This document shows, in pieces, positions 55,086 through 63,793 of a DNA stretch of 64,000 nt; within the stretch, counting starts at the first letter, position 1, and each line of letters begins with the position of its first letter. The position numbers and the translations under genes were made by a program. This DNA is from Halomonas sp. DQ26W. Lineage in GTDB: Bacteria > Pseudomonadota > Gammaproteobacteria > Pseudomonadales > Halomonadaceae. Where the stretch lies: NCBI RefSeq assembly GCF_003339685.1, contig NZ_QPKI01000018.1:1-64000 (forward strand), read 5' to 3'. Under the pieces are notes generated by a model that was given only the letters and a program-made list of their open reading frames with translations, did not search any database and had not been told where the DNA came from.

Positions 55086-55994
55086 ATGAGCGGCCTTGCC
55101 CCTCGATCGCGCCGTGCACTCGGCCGAGAATTGACCCGTCTGGCCAATGCCTCGGTGGCGGAAAGCCTGGCACACAGTACGCAGCGCCCCGAGCCCTCGA
55201 TGGAGCCAGTGCGTATCGGTTTTACCGGCGCGCCAGGCGCCGGAAAGAGCACTTTGATCAGTCGTCTTGCCAAGCACCGGCTTTCCGCCTGCCGCGAAAA
55301 AGGTGGTGTCGCTATCCTCGGAATCGATCCCACCAGCCCGCTCTCCGGTGGCTCGATTCTGGGTGACCGCATTCGTATGGACGCCATCGCCAACGAGCCG
55401 GATCTCTACATCCGCTCGCTGGCCAGTCGCAGCTCTCATGACGGTCTTGCCGATAACGTCCTTGACCTGCTGGAAGCCGTGGAAGGGTATGGCTTTCGCG
55501 AGGTGCTACTGGAAACGGTGGGCGTGGGCCAGGCCGAGCACGCCATTCGCCACTCGGTGGACACCTTGGTGATGGTGCTGCAGCCCAACGCCGGCGACGC
55601 CATTCAGGCGATGAAATCCGGGGTTCTCGAACTGGCCGATATCTACGTGATCAACAAGGCCGACCTCCCCGGCGCCAAGAAAAGCGCCTCGGAAATCCGC
55701 GGCATCGTCCAGCGATCTCAAGCAGCGTGGCGCCCCCCGGTAATCGAGACCAGCCAGAAACACGAAGAGGGGCTGGCCAAACTGGATTCTGCCATCAGTG
55801 AACATCTCGCCTGGCAGGCAGAGCACTGCAATGCCAGCGAAACGCTGCGGCGGCGGCGCCACTATCACGTCCAATCGCTGATCGTGCGTCGCGTCTCCGA
55901 ACTGCTGGAGCATCAGCCTCAGTTACTCGATGCAACGAGCCTGGCAGAGGCCTATGACTGTATCCTTCTGGCACTAGCCGAGGATACTCAATGA
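55086..55994 (+). CDS. meaB: Mutase-associated G-protein chaperone (MeaB/ArgK family)
   Basis: 302 residues. GTPase motifs are GAPGAGKST (P-loop), DPTSPLSGGSILGDRIRM (family-specific switch), ETVGVGQAE and NKAD. It loads adenosylcobalamin onto the mutase and protects or exchanges inactivated cofactor. The start lies one base after the CoA-transferase stop. Confidence 0.94.
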   Translation: MSGLAPRSRRALGRELTRLANASVAESLAHSTQRPEPSMEPVRIGFTGAPGAGKSTLISRLAKHRLSACREKGGVAILGIDPTSPLSGGSILGDRIRMDAIANEPDLYIRSLASRSSHDGLADNVLDLLEAVEGYGFREVLLETVGVGQAEHAIRHSVDTLVMVLQPNAGDAIQAMKSGVLELADIYVINKADLPGAKKSASEIRGIVQRSQAAWRPPVIETSQKHEEGLAKLDSAISEHLAWQAEHCNASETLRRRRHYHVQSLIVRRVSELLEHQPQLLDATSLAEAYDCILLALAEDTQ

Positions 55995-56019
55995 TAAATT
56001 CCTCGCAGGAGGAAACGGG

Positions 56020-56583
56020 ATGGTAAAGCTTACAAAAATTTATACCCGCACCGGCGACAAGGGACAAACTGGCCTAGGCGATGGCAGCCGGATCGCAAAA
56101 CATGATTTGCGGGTAGCAGCTTACGGCACGGTGGACGAAGCCAACGCCGCCATCGGCTTGACCCAGTGCTATGCCGAGGGCGACATGAAACTCCTGCTAG
56201 CCAGGATCCAGAACGATTTGTTTGATGTCGGTGCTGATCTGTGCACGCCCGATCAAGATGCCCCGCCCTTTCCCCCCTTGCGTGTCACCTCGTCACAAGT
56301 GGAAATTCTCGAGAAGAGTATTGACGAGTTCAATGCAGAACTGGAGAGCTTGCGCTCGTTTATCCTCCCTGGCGGCACCCTGCTATCAGCTCACTTACAT
56401 ATGGCCCGTACCATAGCCCGAAGGGCAGAACGGCTGATCAGCGAGCTGGTGGAAGGCGCGCCGACTCATCTCGAGACTTTGCGCTACATGAATCGCCTCT
56501 CCGACCTGTTATTCGTCGCAGCCCGTAAGGCCAATGCCAATGGCACCCAGGACGTGCTCTGGGTACCGGGGGCCAACCGATAG
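56020..56583 (+). CDS. Cob(I)alamin adenosyltransferase, PduO type
   Basis: 187 residues. It makes adenosylcobalamin from cob(I)alamin and ATP. The ATP loop TRTGDKGQTGLGDGSR is at the N-terminus and the conserved helix RTIARRAERL, then YMNRLSDLLFVAARKAN, follows. GGAGGAAACGGG precedes the ATG. As last gene of the operon it supplies the cofactor for the mutase. Confidence 0.94.
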   Translation: MVKLTKIYTRTGDKGQTGLGDGSRIAKHDLRVAAYGTVDEANAAIGLTQCYAEGDMKLLLARIQNDLFDVGADLCTPDQDAPPFPPLRVTSSQVEILEKSIDEFNAELESLRSFILPGGTLLSAHLHMARTIARRAERLISELVEGAPTHLETLRYMNRLSDLLFVAARKANANGTQDVLWVPGANR

Positions 56584-56835
56584 GGTTGCGCTATCATTTC
56601 TACAATAATAGGCACCGATACAGCCGGAATCCTGACTGATGGCCTGAGAGCGTTTCTCACGGCACCGTTCCCCTAAATCTAAATGCTGAACGGTTATGGT
56701 GAAATTACCCCCCTATACCAAGAGCAGCCACTGAACTATTTTTCCAATGTAACCGGCCATTCGGGCGCGTCATTTCTTGAAGTGGCCTGAGCCCCTACGC
56801 TGATCCCGTCACTCACCGACGGAGAACCAGTTCCT

Positions 56836-57161
56836 ATGCCGACAAGACGCCATCCACGCTACCCGGCCGAGCAGTGGCAGGCCTGGATCGAGGAACAAGA
56901 CGGTAGCGGTCTGTCGCAGCGTGTGTTCTGTGAACAGAAGGGCCTATCCAAGAGCTCGTTCCAGCTCTGGAAGCGGCGGCTGAAGCGCGTGGGGCAACGG
57001 CTCCGGCTTCATCTCGGCCTATCGATGCCGAGGCTTGCGTCTTCGCGCCGGTGATAGCGCCCGATCCTGATGAGTCGCCAGAGAATAACGCACGAGGCTG
57101 GGAGATCGAGCTCGACCTGGGCGATGGGGTCTGCCTGCGCTTCCGGCAAGATGGCCGATGA
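56836..57161 (+). pseudogene. tnpA: IS66 TnpA (orf1), frameshifted
   Basis: The first 50 residues (YPAEQWQAWIEEQDGSGLSQ and SSFQLWKRRLK) are the helix-turn-helix accessory protein. After KRVG the frame is lost; the remaining part in another frame reads APVIAPDPDESPENN and WEIELDLGDGVCLRF, the normal C-terminus. One base appears to be missing near 56990-56997. Confidence 0.8.
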
Positions 57162-57508
57162 GGCCGCCCGTCCAGCTCTGGCTGTGCACCCAGCCCACCG
57201 ATATGCGGCGCTCCTATGATGGTCTGGCGGCCATGGTGCGACGTCAGCTGGGGCAGAACCCGCTGAGTGGACACGGCTTCCTCTTCATCAATCGACGGCG
57301 TACCCAGCTCAAGTGTCTGTACTTCCAGGCTGGCGGCTACTGCGTGTGGAGCAAACGCCTGGAGCGGGGCCGGTTTGCGGCGTTTTCACCGACGGCGGGC
57401 CAGGCCATTGCCCTCAGCCATGCCGAGTTCGAGGCCTTGATCGAAGGGCTGGATCTGGTGGTCACGAAACGCCGCCAACGTTGGCATCCCAAGGTGTCAG
57501 CGGCCTGA
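57158..57508 (+). CDS. tnpB: IS66 family accessory protein TnpB
   Basis: 116 residues, full length. Family features are TDMRRSYDGLAAMV, LSGHGFLFINRRRTQLKCLY and GGYCVWSKRLERGRF. Its ATG overlaps the tnpA stop (ATGA). It is required for transposition together with TnpA and TnpC. Confidence 0.93.
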   Translation: MRPPVQLWLCTQPTDMRRSYDGLAAMVRRQLGQNPLSGHGFLFINRRRTQLKCLYFQAGGYCVWSKRLERGRFAAFSPTAGQAIALSHAEFEALIEGLDLVVTKRRQRWHPKVSAA

Positions 57509-57553
57509 CGTCATGGTAAAATAACAGCCTGATTCATTGGGAATTATCACCTC

Positions 57554-58669
57554 GTGACCGCACTTTCTCTGGAGCAGAAATACCAGCAATCCCTGGCCGA
57601 CGTCGCGGCACTCAGGGAAGAGAATGCATCGCTCCAGCGGCAACTCGACTGGTTCAAGCGGCAGCTGTTCGGCCGCAAGTCAGAACGGCTGCTGGCGATT
57701 GACCCGGCCGTGCAGCAGAGCCTGCAACAGGCCGGTATCCAGCTCAGCCGAACCACGCTGACCCAGCAGGTCGCGCGGGCCGCGGCGCTGCTGTCGCCGA
57801 TCCACCTGGCTCAGCTGGAGCATGTGCTGAACAGCCAGGTGCTGGCTATGGACGAGACGCCGATCAAGGCCGGCCGCAAGGCCAAGGGCAAGATGAAGGA
57901 GGCGTGGTTCTGGCCACTGTACGGCGACCACGACGAGATCAGCTTCACCTTCTCCCCGTCGCGGGCCAAGGCGCATATCGACAAGGTGCTGGGTGAGCAC
58001 TTCGAGGGCGTGCTGCTGACCGACGGCAATGCCTCCTATGCGCGCTATGCCGAGAAGCGGCCGGGAGTGACCCACGCCGAATGCTGGGCCCACACGCGTA
58101 GGCACTTCGAGAAGGCGCAAGGCAGCGATGACGCGGTGGAGGAAGCGCTGCTGCGCATCGCCGGAATCTACGAGATCGAAACCTGGATCCGCGAAAAGGG
58201 ACGGGAAGGGCCCGACAAGCTGAAGGCCCGCACCGAGTACAGCGAACCGCGCGTCCGAGCCTTCTGGCAATGGTGCGACCAGCAACTCCATCGCGACGAC
58301 CTGGAGCCTCGCCACCCGCTGCGCCAAGCCGTCGAGTACGCGCTGAGGCGGCAACGGAGCCTGGCGGTGTTCCTGTCCGATCCCGACGTGCCGATCGACA
58401 CCAACCACTTGGAGCGTGGCCTGCGCTGCATTCCCATGGGTAAGAAAAACTGGATGTTCTGTTGGAGCGAGGTCGGCGCCGAGCACGTCGGTATCCTGCA
58501 GAGCCTGCTGACCACCTGCCGGCTGCACGGCGTGGAACCCTACACCTACCTGGTCGACGTGCTCCAGCGCGTGGCCATCCATCCTGCGTCCCGGGTCGAC
58601 GAGCTGACGCCGCGTCGCTGGAAATCGGCGTTCGCGGATGCGCCGCTTCGCTCGGACATCGACCGCTGA
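57554..58669 (+). CDS. tnpC: IS66 transposase TnpC with internal deletion
   Basis: 371 residues, against about 510-530 for typical TnpC. The N-terminal coiled coil ending RQLFGRKSERLLAIDPAVQQ is joined directly to LQQAGIQLSRTTLTQQVARA. The zinc-finger and part of the DNA-binding region that normally lie between are missing. The catalytic domain remains: LAMDETPIKAG, LLTDGNASYARY, AECWAHTRRHFEKA and the C-terminal DTNHLERGLRCIPMGKKNW. The deletion is in frame. The start is GTG. Confidence 0.88.
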   Translation: MTALSLEQKYQQSLADVAALREENASLQRQLDWFKRQLFGRKSERLLAIDPAVQQSLQQAGIQLSRTTLTQQVARAAALLSPIHLAQLEHVLNSQVLAMDETPIKAGRKAKGKMKEAWFWPLYGDHDEISFTFSPSRAKAHIDKVLGEHFEGVLLTDGNASYARYAEKRPGVTHAECWAHTRRHFEKAQGSDDAVEEALLRIAGIYEIETWIREKGREGPDKLKARTEYSEPRVRAFWQWCDQQLHRDDLEPRHPLRQAVEYALRRQRSLAVFLSDPDVPIDTNHLERGLRCIPMGKKNWMFCWSEVGAEHVGILQSLLTTCRLHGVEPYTYLVDVLQRVAIHPASRVDELTPRRWKSAFADAPLRSDIDR

Positions 58670-58735
58670 ATCGACAGCCTGTCGGCGCGCCGCGCAGATT
58701 CTATCTCTTCCCCTACTGCCTCAGGACCCTTTCGA

Positions 58736-58999
58736 ATGCGGATTGACGACCTGACCATCGACGAACTGCTGGAACTCAACAAACTCATCTGTCGCCGGAT
58801 CGAAGAGTTGCAGGCCCGGCAGGAGCTCGGCGTGCTGAGTCGCCTGAATCTAGGGCAGGCTGTGTCCTTCGAGACCCGCGAAGGTCAGATCTTCGGACGC
58901 GTGATCAAGATCAACCGCAAGACAGTGGTGGTTCAGTCGGAAGACCAGCGCCAGTGGAAGGTCTCGGTGGCACTGATCCAACCACTACACGATGTGTAG
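58736..58999 (+). CDS. Small protein carried at the 3' end of the IS66 element
   Basis: 87 residues. An N-terminal helix (IDDLTIDELLELNKLICRRI) is followed by a beta-rich part (GQAVSFETREGQIFGRVIKI, then VVVQSEDQRQWKVSV) that resembles a small KOW/SH3-like barrel. It lies between tnpC and the right terminal repeat, so it is a passenger or accessory gene. Role unknown. Confidence 0.6.
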   Translation: MRIDDLTIDELLELNKLICRRIEELQARQELGVLSRLNLGQAVSFETREGQIFGRVIKINRKTVVVQSEDQRQWKVSVALIQPLHDV

Positions 59000-59038
59000 C
59001 ACCACAGGTAGCAGCGACGCCCTGGAATAACCGCTTAC

Positions 59039-59789
59039 GACGCACGAACAGCAAGGTAGCCAGCTTCAGAGCAGCGATCGTGACAGACTGGCCGCGATAG
59101 CCATCGATTGCCCGGAGGAGCCCGGTGAGTTCTTCGGGATCGGTTATGGCCGCGTAATGACTCACTTTTGGCTGGCGCAAGGCGCCTCGCAGGTCAGTCG
59201 TTGGGTCGCGCTCAGCTCGTCCCGTGGTGATGGCATACCGAATGACCTGGCCTACAACGGTCTTGATACGAATGGCGGTTTCCCGATGCCCCCGCTTTTC
59301 GACCTTACGCAGACACTCCAGCAATTCGAGAGGAGCGATGTCCGCGACGGGTCGGCTGCCCAGGTAAGGATAGACATCACGCTCTAAGCGGCGCTTATTT
59401 TTGCTGTAGTGCGTCGGTACGACATTGTGCTTGTGTACTTCTTCCAGCCATTCAGTTGCCACGGCCCGGAAGGTGTTCGCCACACCGGCCTTACCCTCCA
59501 GCTTGGCAATGCGCTTGACGGTGCTGGGATCTGAACCTTGAGCTAACAGCTTTTTCGCCTTGTCTCGGGCCTGAGCAAGCGACACCTCGCCGCCTTTCTC
59601 GCCGTAGACACCAATGGCCAGACGCTTCTGCTTCCCATGGAAGCGGTATTTCAGCCGCCAATATTTCCCACCGGACGGAGTCACCTCCAGATAGAGACCG
59701 CCTCCATCGGCTAAGCGATAGGTCCTGTCGCGGGGTTTGGAGTTGCGAACGGCGGTGGCGGTCAGTTTGTTCGTCTGGCGTTGACTCAT
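59039..59789 (-). pseudogene. P4-type tyrosine integrase, 3'-truncated
   Basis: About 250 residues remain. The N-terminal DUF4102 domain is intact (LTATAVRNSKPRDRTYRLAD, GGLYLEVTPSGGKYWRLKYR, LAIGVYG). The core-binding domain follows (VVPTHYSKNKRRLERDVYPY). The sequence stops at ALKLATLLFVR, just where the catalytic domain with its Arg-His-Arg-Tyr set should begin; from there the DNA is the IS66 right end. The gene starts 153 bases from the 3' end of the tRNA, the classical arrangement for an island integrase. It cannot be active. Confidence 0.87.
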
Positions 59790-59941
59790 GGGGGCAACAT
59801 GTGATTGTGCTCCCATTGATACCCCCCTTTGACGGGGGCATGTCAAGAATCTTTCTGACATGTTATGAAACGTCGATCATCCAACAAAGCCCATTGTGGC
59901 GAGGTTTCTGGCATGCTCTGGGATGTTACGAGAGGGAAATT

Positions 59942-60018
<77 letters not shown>

Positions 60019-60163
60019 TTGCTTGCGCCGCCGTATGATAGCGAAAGCAGCTGGATGAGGCCAGCTCCCTGTTTGTTCCTTCTTTTGCGTTGTCGGTGAG
60101 GGCACTTCCGGCCGGTTGCCGTGTCTCGATGGGTGGGCATATCGCCCATGGAGAGAGACGCTG

Positions 60164-60784
60164 ATGAAACGGATCCATCGCCTGGGTACGAAGTGGGGTC
60201 AAGGGGCTGGGCTGGCGTGCGGCCTGGCCCTGCTGTCGGCGTCACCGTTGCTGGCGGCGTGGGAGCTGGACCCGGCGCAGTCCCGCGTGTCGGCCACGAT
60301 CGTGCAGATCGGCCCCGATGGCCCGATGCCCCGCCACCATGAGGTACGCCGGCTGGCCGGCAGCACGGACGCCAGTGGCGAGCTGGAGCTGCCGCTGCGC
60401 TTGAACCAGAGCGATGTAGTGGAGCGGCTGGGACCGCTGCCACCGTGGCTTTCCGGCCTGACCGAGCGCCCCATGGCGACCCTGACCACCCGCTTCCCGC
60501 CCGAGCGGCTCGATGCGCTGGCTGTGGGCGAATCGCTGGTGGAAACTGTGCAGCTTACGGTGAAATCAGGCAGTGCGACCCGCCAGGAACCGCTGGAGGT
60601 ACGCTTTAGCCGGGTTTCCGCGAATGAGATCCGCATCACCAATGCCGAGCGCGTGGCGCTCGACGGCCAGGCGCTGATGGCCGACCCCACCCTGCGCTCG
60701 GTCATGCTGCTGCTCGGTTACGAGCAGATCGGCGATGAGGTGCCGGTGAGCCTGGATGCCATGCTGGTTCGTCCCCAGGGCTAG
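60164..60784 (+). CDS. YceI-like periplasmic protein
   Basis: 206 residues with a signal peptide ending SPLLAAW. Lipocalin-like YceI features are visible: WELDPAQSRVSATIVQIG, GELELPLRLNQSDV, then ALTV-type strands. YceI proteins bind polyisoprenoids such as ubiquinone precursors. GGAGAG lies upstream of the ATG at 60164. Function in this organism unknown. Confidence 0.75.
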   Translation: MKRIHRLGTKWGQGAGLACGLALLSASPLLAAWELDPAQSRVSATIVQIGPDGPMPRHHEVRRLAGSTDASGELELPLRLNQSDVVERLGPLPPWLSGLTERPMATLTTRFPPERLDALAVGESLVETVQLTVKSGSATRQEPLEVRFSRVSANEIRITNAERVALDGQALMADPTLRSVMLLLGYEQIGDEVPVSLDAMLVRPQG

Positions 60785-60820
60785 GGCAACACTGTACTGA
60801 TGCCCCCGGCCGGGGCCCGC

Positions 60821-62620
60821 TCAGGAGAGCGCCATGGCGTCCTGGGCGGCCCCGGTCTGGACCTTCCACTGGGCGGCATAGCGGCCGCCACGCTCGATCA
60901 GTGCACCGTGGGTGCCCTGCTCGACCACACTGCCGCCATCGATCACCACGATCTCGTCGGCATGGACGATGGTAGAGAGCCGGTGGGCGATCATGATCAC
61001 CGTGCGGCCATGGCCGATCTTGAGCAGCGAGCGCTGGATGGCCGCCTCGGTTTCGTTGTCCACCGCGCTGGTGGCTTCGTCCAGCACCAGGATGGGCGGG
61101 TCCTTGAGCAGCGCACGGGCCAGCGACAAGCGCTGACGCTGGCCGCCGGAGAGGCGAATGCCGCGTTCACCCACCGCGGTGTCGAGCCCCTGGGGCAGCG
61201 CCTGGATGAACTCCCAGGCCTCGGCGGTGCGGGCCGCCTCGATCACTTCCGCCTTGTCAGCATCGGGCTTGCCATAGGCGATGTTGTCGCGGATCGAGCC
61301 TTCGAAGAGGTACACGTCCTGGCTAACCAGGCCAATGGACTGGCGCAGCGAGTTGAGGCTGACTTCGCCGATCGGCTGGCCATCGATACAGACCCGGCCG
61401 GCCTCGGGGTCGTAGAAGCGCAGCAGCAGCTTGATCAGCGTCGACTTGCCGGAACCCGTGGCACCGACCAGCGCCAGGGTGTTGCCGGCAGGTACGCGAA
61501 GGCTGACGCCATCGACGCCTACACCGCTTGAGGCATAGTGAAAACTCACCGCCTCGAAGCTCACCTCGCCGCGCACCGGTGCCGCCAGCGGCTTGCCCTC
61601 GTTGTCCTTCACGGTGATGGGCACCGCCAGCAGGTCGAGGATGCGCCGGGTGCTGGCCATGGCGCGCTCGAATAGGTCGATCACCTCGGCCAGGCCGGTC
61701 AGTGGCCACAGCAGGCGCTGGGTGAGAAACACCAGCACGCCGTAGGCGCCCACGTTCAGATCGCCACGCAGCGCCAGCATGCCGCCCACGGTGAAGGTGG
61801 CCAGGAAGCCGGCCAGGATCGCCATGCGGATCACCGGAATAAACGCCGAGCTGACGCGGATCGCACGCCGGTTGGCCTCCACATAGGCCTCGCTGGTGGC
61901 ACGCAGCCGCGCCGCCTCGCGGTCCTCGCTGGTAAAGCTCTTGATGGTGGCGATGCCGGAGAGGTTGTTGGAGAGCCGGCTGGCCAGATCGCCCACCTTC
62001 TCGCGCACGTCGGCATAGAGCGGCCCGGCCTTGCGCTGGAAGAAGAAGGCGCCCCAGATGATCATCGGGATCGGCGTGAAGGCCAGCAGTGCGATCAGCG
62101 GCGAGATGACGAAGAACACCGCCCCCACCGCGACCACGGTGACGCCAACCTGGATCAGCGAGTTGGCACCGCCGTCGAGGAAGCGCTCCAGTTGGTTGAC
62201 GTCGTCGTTCATGGTCGCCACCAGCTGGCCGGAACTTCTCGACTCGAAGAAGGCCATGTCGAGGCGCTGGGCGTGCTCGTAGGTATCAAGGCGCATGTCG
62301 GCCTGCAGCCGCTGGGCAAGGTTGCGCCACAGGATCTTGTAGAGATATTCGAAGATCGATTCGCCGGCCCAGATGAAGAAGGTCAGCACGGCCAGCATCA
62401 GGATTTGCTCCTGGGGCGTGGTGAAACCGAGCCGTGCGACGAAGCTGCGTTCCTGGTTGACCACCACGTCGATGGCCACCCCGATGAGGATCTCGGGGGC
62501 GATATCGAAGATCTTGTTGATGATCGAGCAGGTCGTGGCGGCAATGATCCGGCGACGATAGCCTCGCGCATAGCGCAGCAGGCGTACCAGGGCCTGGAAG
62601 CTGTTGGCTGAAGACGACAT
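60821..62620 (-). CDS. ABC transporter, fused permease/ATPase (MsbA-like exporter)
   Basis: 599 residues. Six-helix permease domain, then Walker A GATGSGKST, Q-loop VSQDVYLFEGSI, signature LSGGQRQRLSLARALL, Walker B ILVLDEATSAVD and switch His AHRLST. Unlike the exporter at 6.5 kb it follows the standard pattern exactly. Cargo unknown. Confidence 0.9.
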   Translation of the reverse strand: MSSSANSFQALVRLLRYARGYRRRIIAATTCSIINKIFDIAPEILIGVAIDVVVNQERSFVARLGFTTPQEQILMLAVLTFFIWAGESIFEYLYKILWRNLAQRLQADMRLDTYEHAQRLDMAFFESRSSGQLVATMNDDVNQLERFLDGGANSLIQVGVTVVAVGAVFFVISPLIALLAFTPIPMIIWGAFFFQRKAGPLYADVREKVGDLASRLSNNLSGIATIKSFTSEDREAARLRATSEAYVEANRRAIRVSSAFIPVIRMAILAGFLATFTVGGMLALRGDLNVGAYGVLVFLTQRLLWPLTGLAEVIDLFERAMASTRRILDLLAVPITVKDNEGKPLAAPVRGEVSFEAVSFHYASSGVGVDGVSLRVPAGNTLALVGATGSGKSTLIKLLLRFYDPEAGRVCIDGQPIGEVSLNSLRQSIGLVSQDVYLFEGSIRDNIAYGKPDADKAEVIEAARTAEAWEFIQALPQGLDTAVGERGIRLSGGQRQRLSLARALLKDPPILVLDEATSAVDNETEAAIQRSLLKIGHGRTVIMIAHRLSTIVHADEIVVIDGGSVVEQGTHGALIERGGRYAAQWKVQTGAAQDAMALS

Positions 62621-62757
62621 GAGACACCATCCGACAGTAAGGTTGGCCAGAGTGTAGCGCGTTTAGCGGCCTAACGGTTTGCGTGGCACGACCGATCCCT
62701 CGACAATAGTCACGACAATAGCCACATCCGCGAACAGTCACCCAACAGGAAACCTGC

Positions 62758-63633
62758 ATGGTCGCCGAACTCTTTGCCGTCATGGCACCCGTCCTGGCCG
62801 GTGCCGGGCTCGGCTTCACTTGGATTCGATTGGGCCACCCCTACCCCGTAGAGTTCGTCACACGTCTGGTCTTCAATATCGGCACGCCCGCGCTGGTGCT
62901 GGCCTCGCTTTCCGGGGCGGACATCGATGCCGGTAGCTTTGGACTCACCATGCTGGCCACTGCCATGGTGATCATCATAATGGCGGGGGTTGCCTTCGTG
63001 CTGGCCAAGCTACTGCGTCGCGACTGGCGGGTCCTGCTGGCACCCACCATGTACCCCAACACCGGCAACATGGGGCTTCCGGTAGTGCTCTACGCCTTCG
63101 GCAGCACCGGCTTCGTGTTTGGTATCACCGTAATGGTGACGGTCTCGCTGTTCCAGTTCACCATCGGTGCCATGATGGCCAGTCGTGGCAATCCGCTGCG
63201 CACCCTGGCCAAGACGCCTACCGTCTACGCCATTCTGATCGCCCTGGTCCTTCTGCTGACCGACACCGAACTGCCGCTGTGGCTGGACAACAGCGTCGAC
63301 CTGATCTCCGGCTTCACCGTACCGCTGATGCTGATCACCCTGGGGGTCTCCCTGGCCAGCATCCAGGTCAAGGGATTGACCTCGGGAATCGGCTTCAGCC
63401 TGCTGCGCATCCCCATCGCCGCGCTGGTCGCTTGGGGCATCGGCATTCTGGTCGGCCTGCCCCCCTTGGCCCAGAGCATTCTCATCCTGCAAATGAGCAT
63501 GCCGGTGGCCGTATTCAACTATCTCTTTGCCCTGCGTGCCGGCCGCGGCGCTGCCTACACGGCCAGCCTGGTGTTCTGCTCCACGCTGCTGTCGCTGATC
63601 TACCTGCCGATTCTGCTGGCGATCTTGATGTAG
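62758..63633 (+). CDS. AEC family transporter
   Basis: 291 residues, about ten membrane helices in two repeats. Conserved features are FNIGTPALVLASLSG, MYPNTGNMGLPVVLYAFG with the AEC-specific N-x-G-x-x-G-L-P, and MSMPVAVFNYLFALRAGRG. These are auxin-efflux-carrier-type permeases that in bacteria move organic acids such as malate or malonate. Confidence 0.9.
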   Translation: MVAELFAVMAPVLAGAGLGFTWIRLGHPYPVEFVTRLVFNIGTPALVLASLSGADIDAGSFGLTMLATAMVIIIMAGVAFVLAKLLRRDWRVLLAPTMYPNTGNMGLPVVLYAFGSTGFVFGITVMVTVSLFQFTIGAMMASRGNPLRTLAKTPTVYAILIALVLLLTDTELPLWLDNSVDLISGFTVPLMLITLGVSLASIQVKGLTSGIGFSLLRIPIAALVAWGIGILVGLPPLAQSILILQMSMPVAVFNYLFALRAGRGAAYTASLVFCSTLLSLIYLPILLAILM

Positions 63634-63793
63634 CCAGGCTGCATGCCACAATCGATAGCGCCGAGGCGCAAGGTATGGCCGTGGTGGACTTGCCCAAGGC
63701 GTATTGACGCCTACTCTCCCGCTTCCTAACGTAGAAGGTGGTGCCCTCTTTGCACCCAGTGTCTTTATCATTACCACCTGACAGAGTTCCACC

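Larger units (their letters stand above)
56749..59038 (+). mobile_element. IS66-family insertion sequence, internally deleted
   Basis: Imperfect terminal repeats bound it: the left end starts GTAACCGGCCATTCGG at 56749 and the right end, read inward, starts GTAAGCGGTTATTCCAGG at 59038; 17 of the first 25 positions agree. It contains tnpA, tnpB, tnpC and a small fourth gene. tnpA is frameshifted and tnpC lacks a middle segment, so the element cannot move by itself. The eight bases outside each end (tttccaat and gacgcacg) do not match, so no target duplication remains. Confidence 0.85.

Noticed and set aside
56741..59046. Target-site duplication around the IS66 element
   Set aside because: The 8-base flanks tttccaat and gacgcacg do not match.
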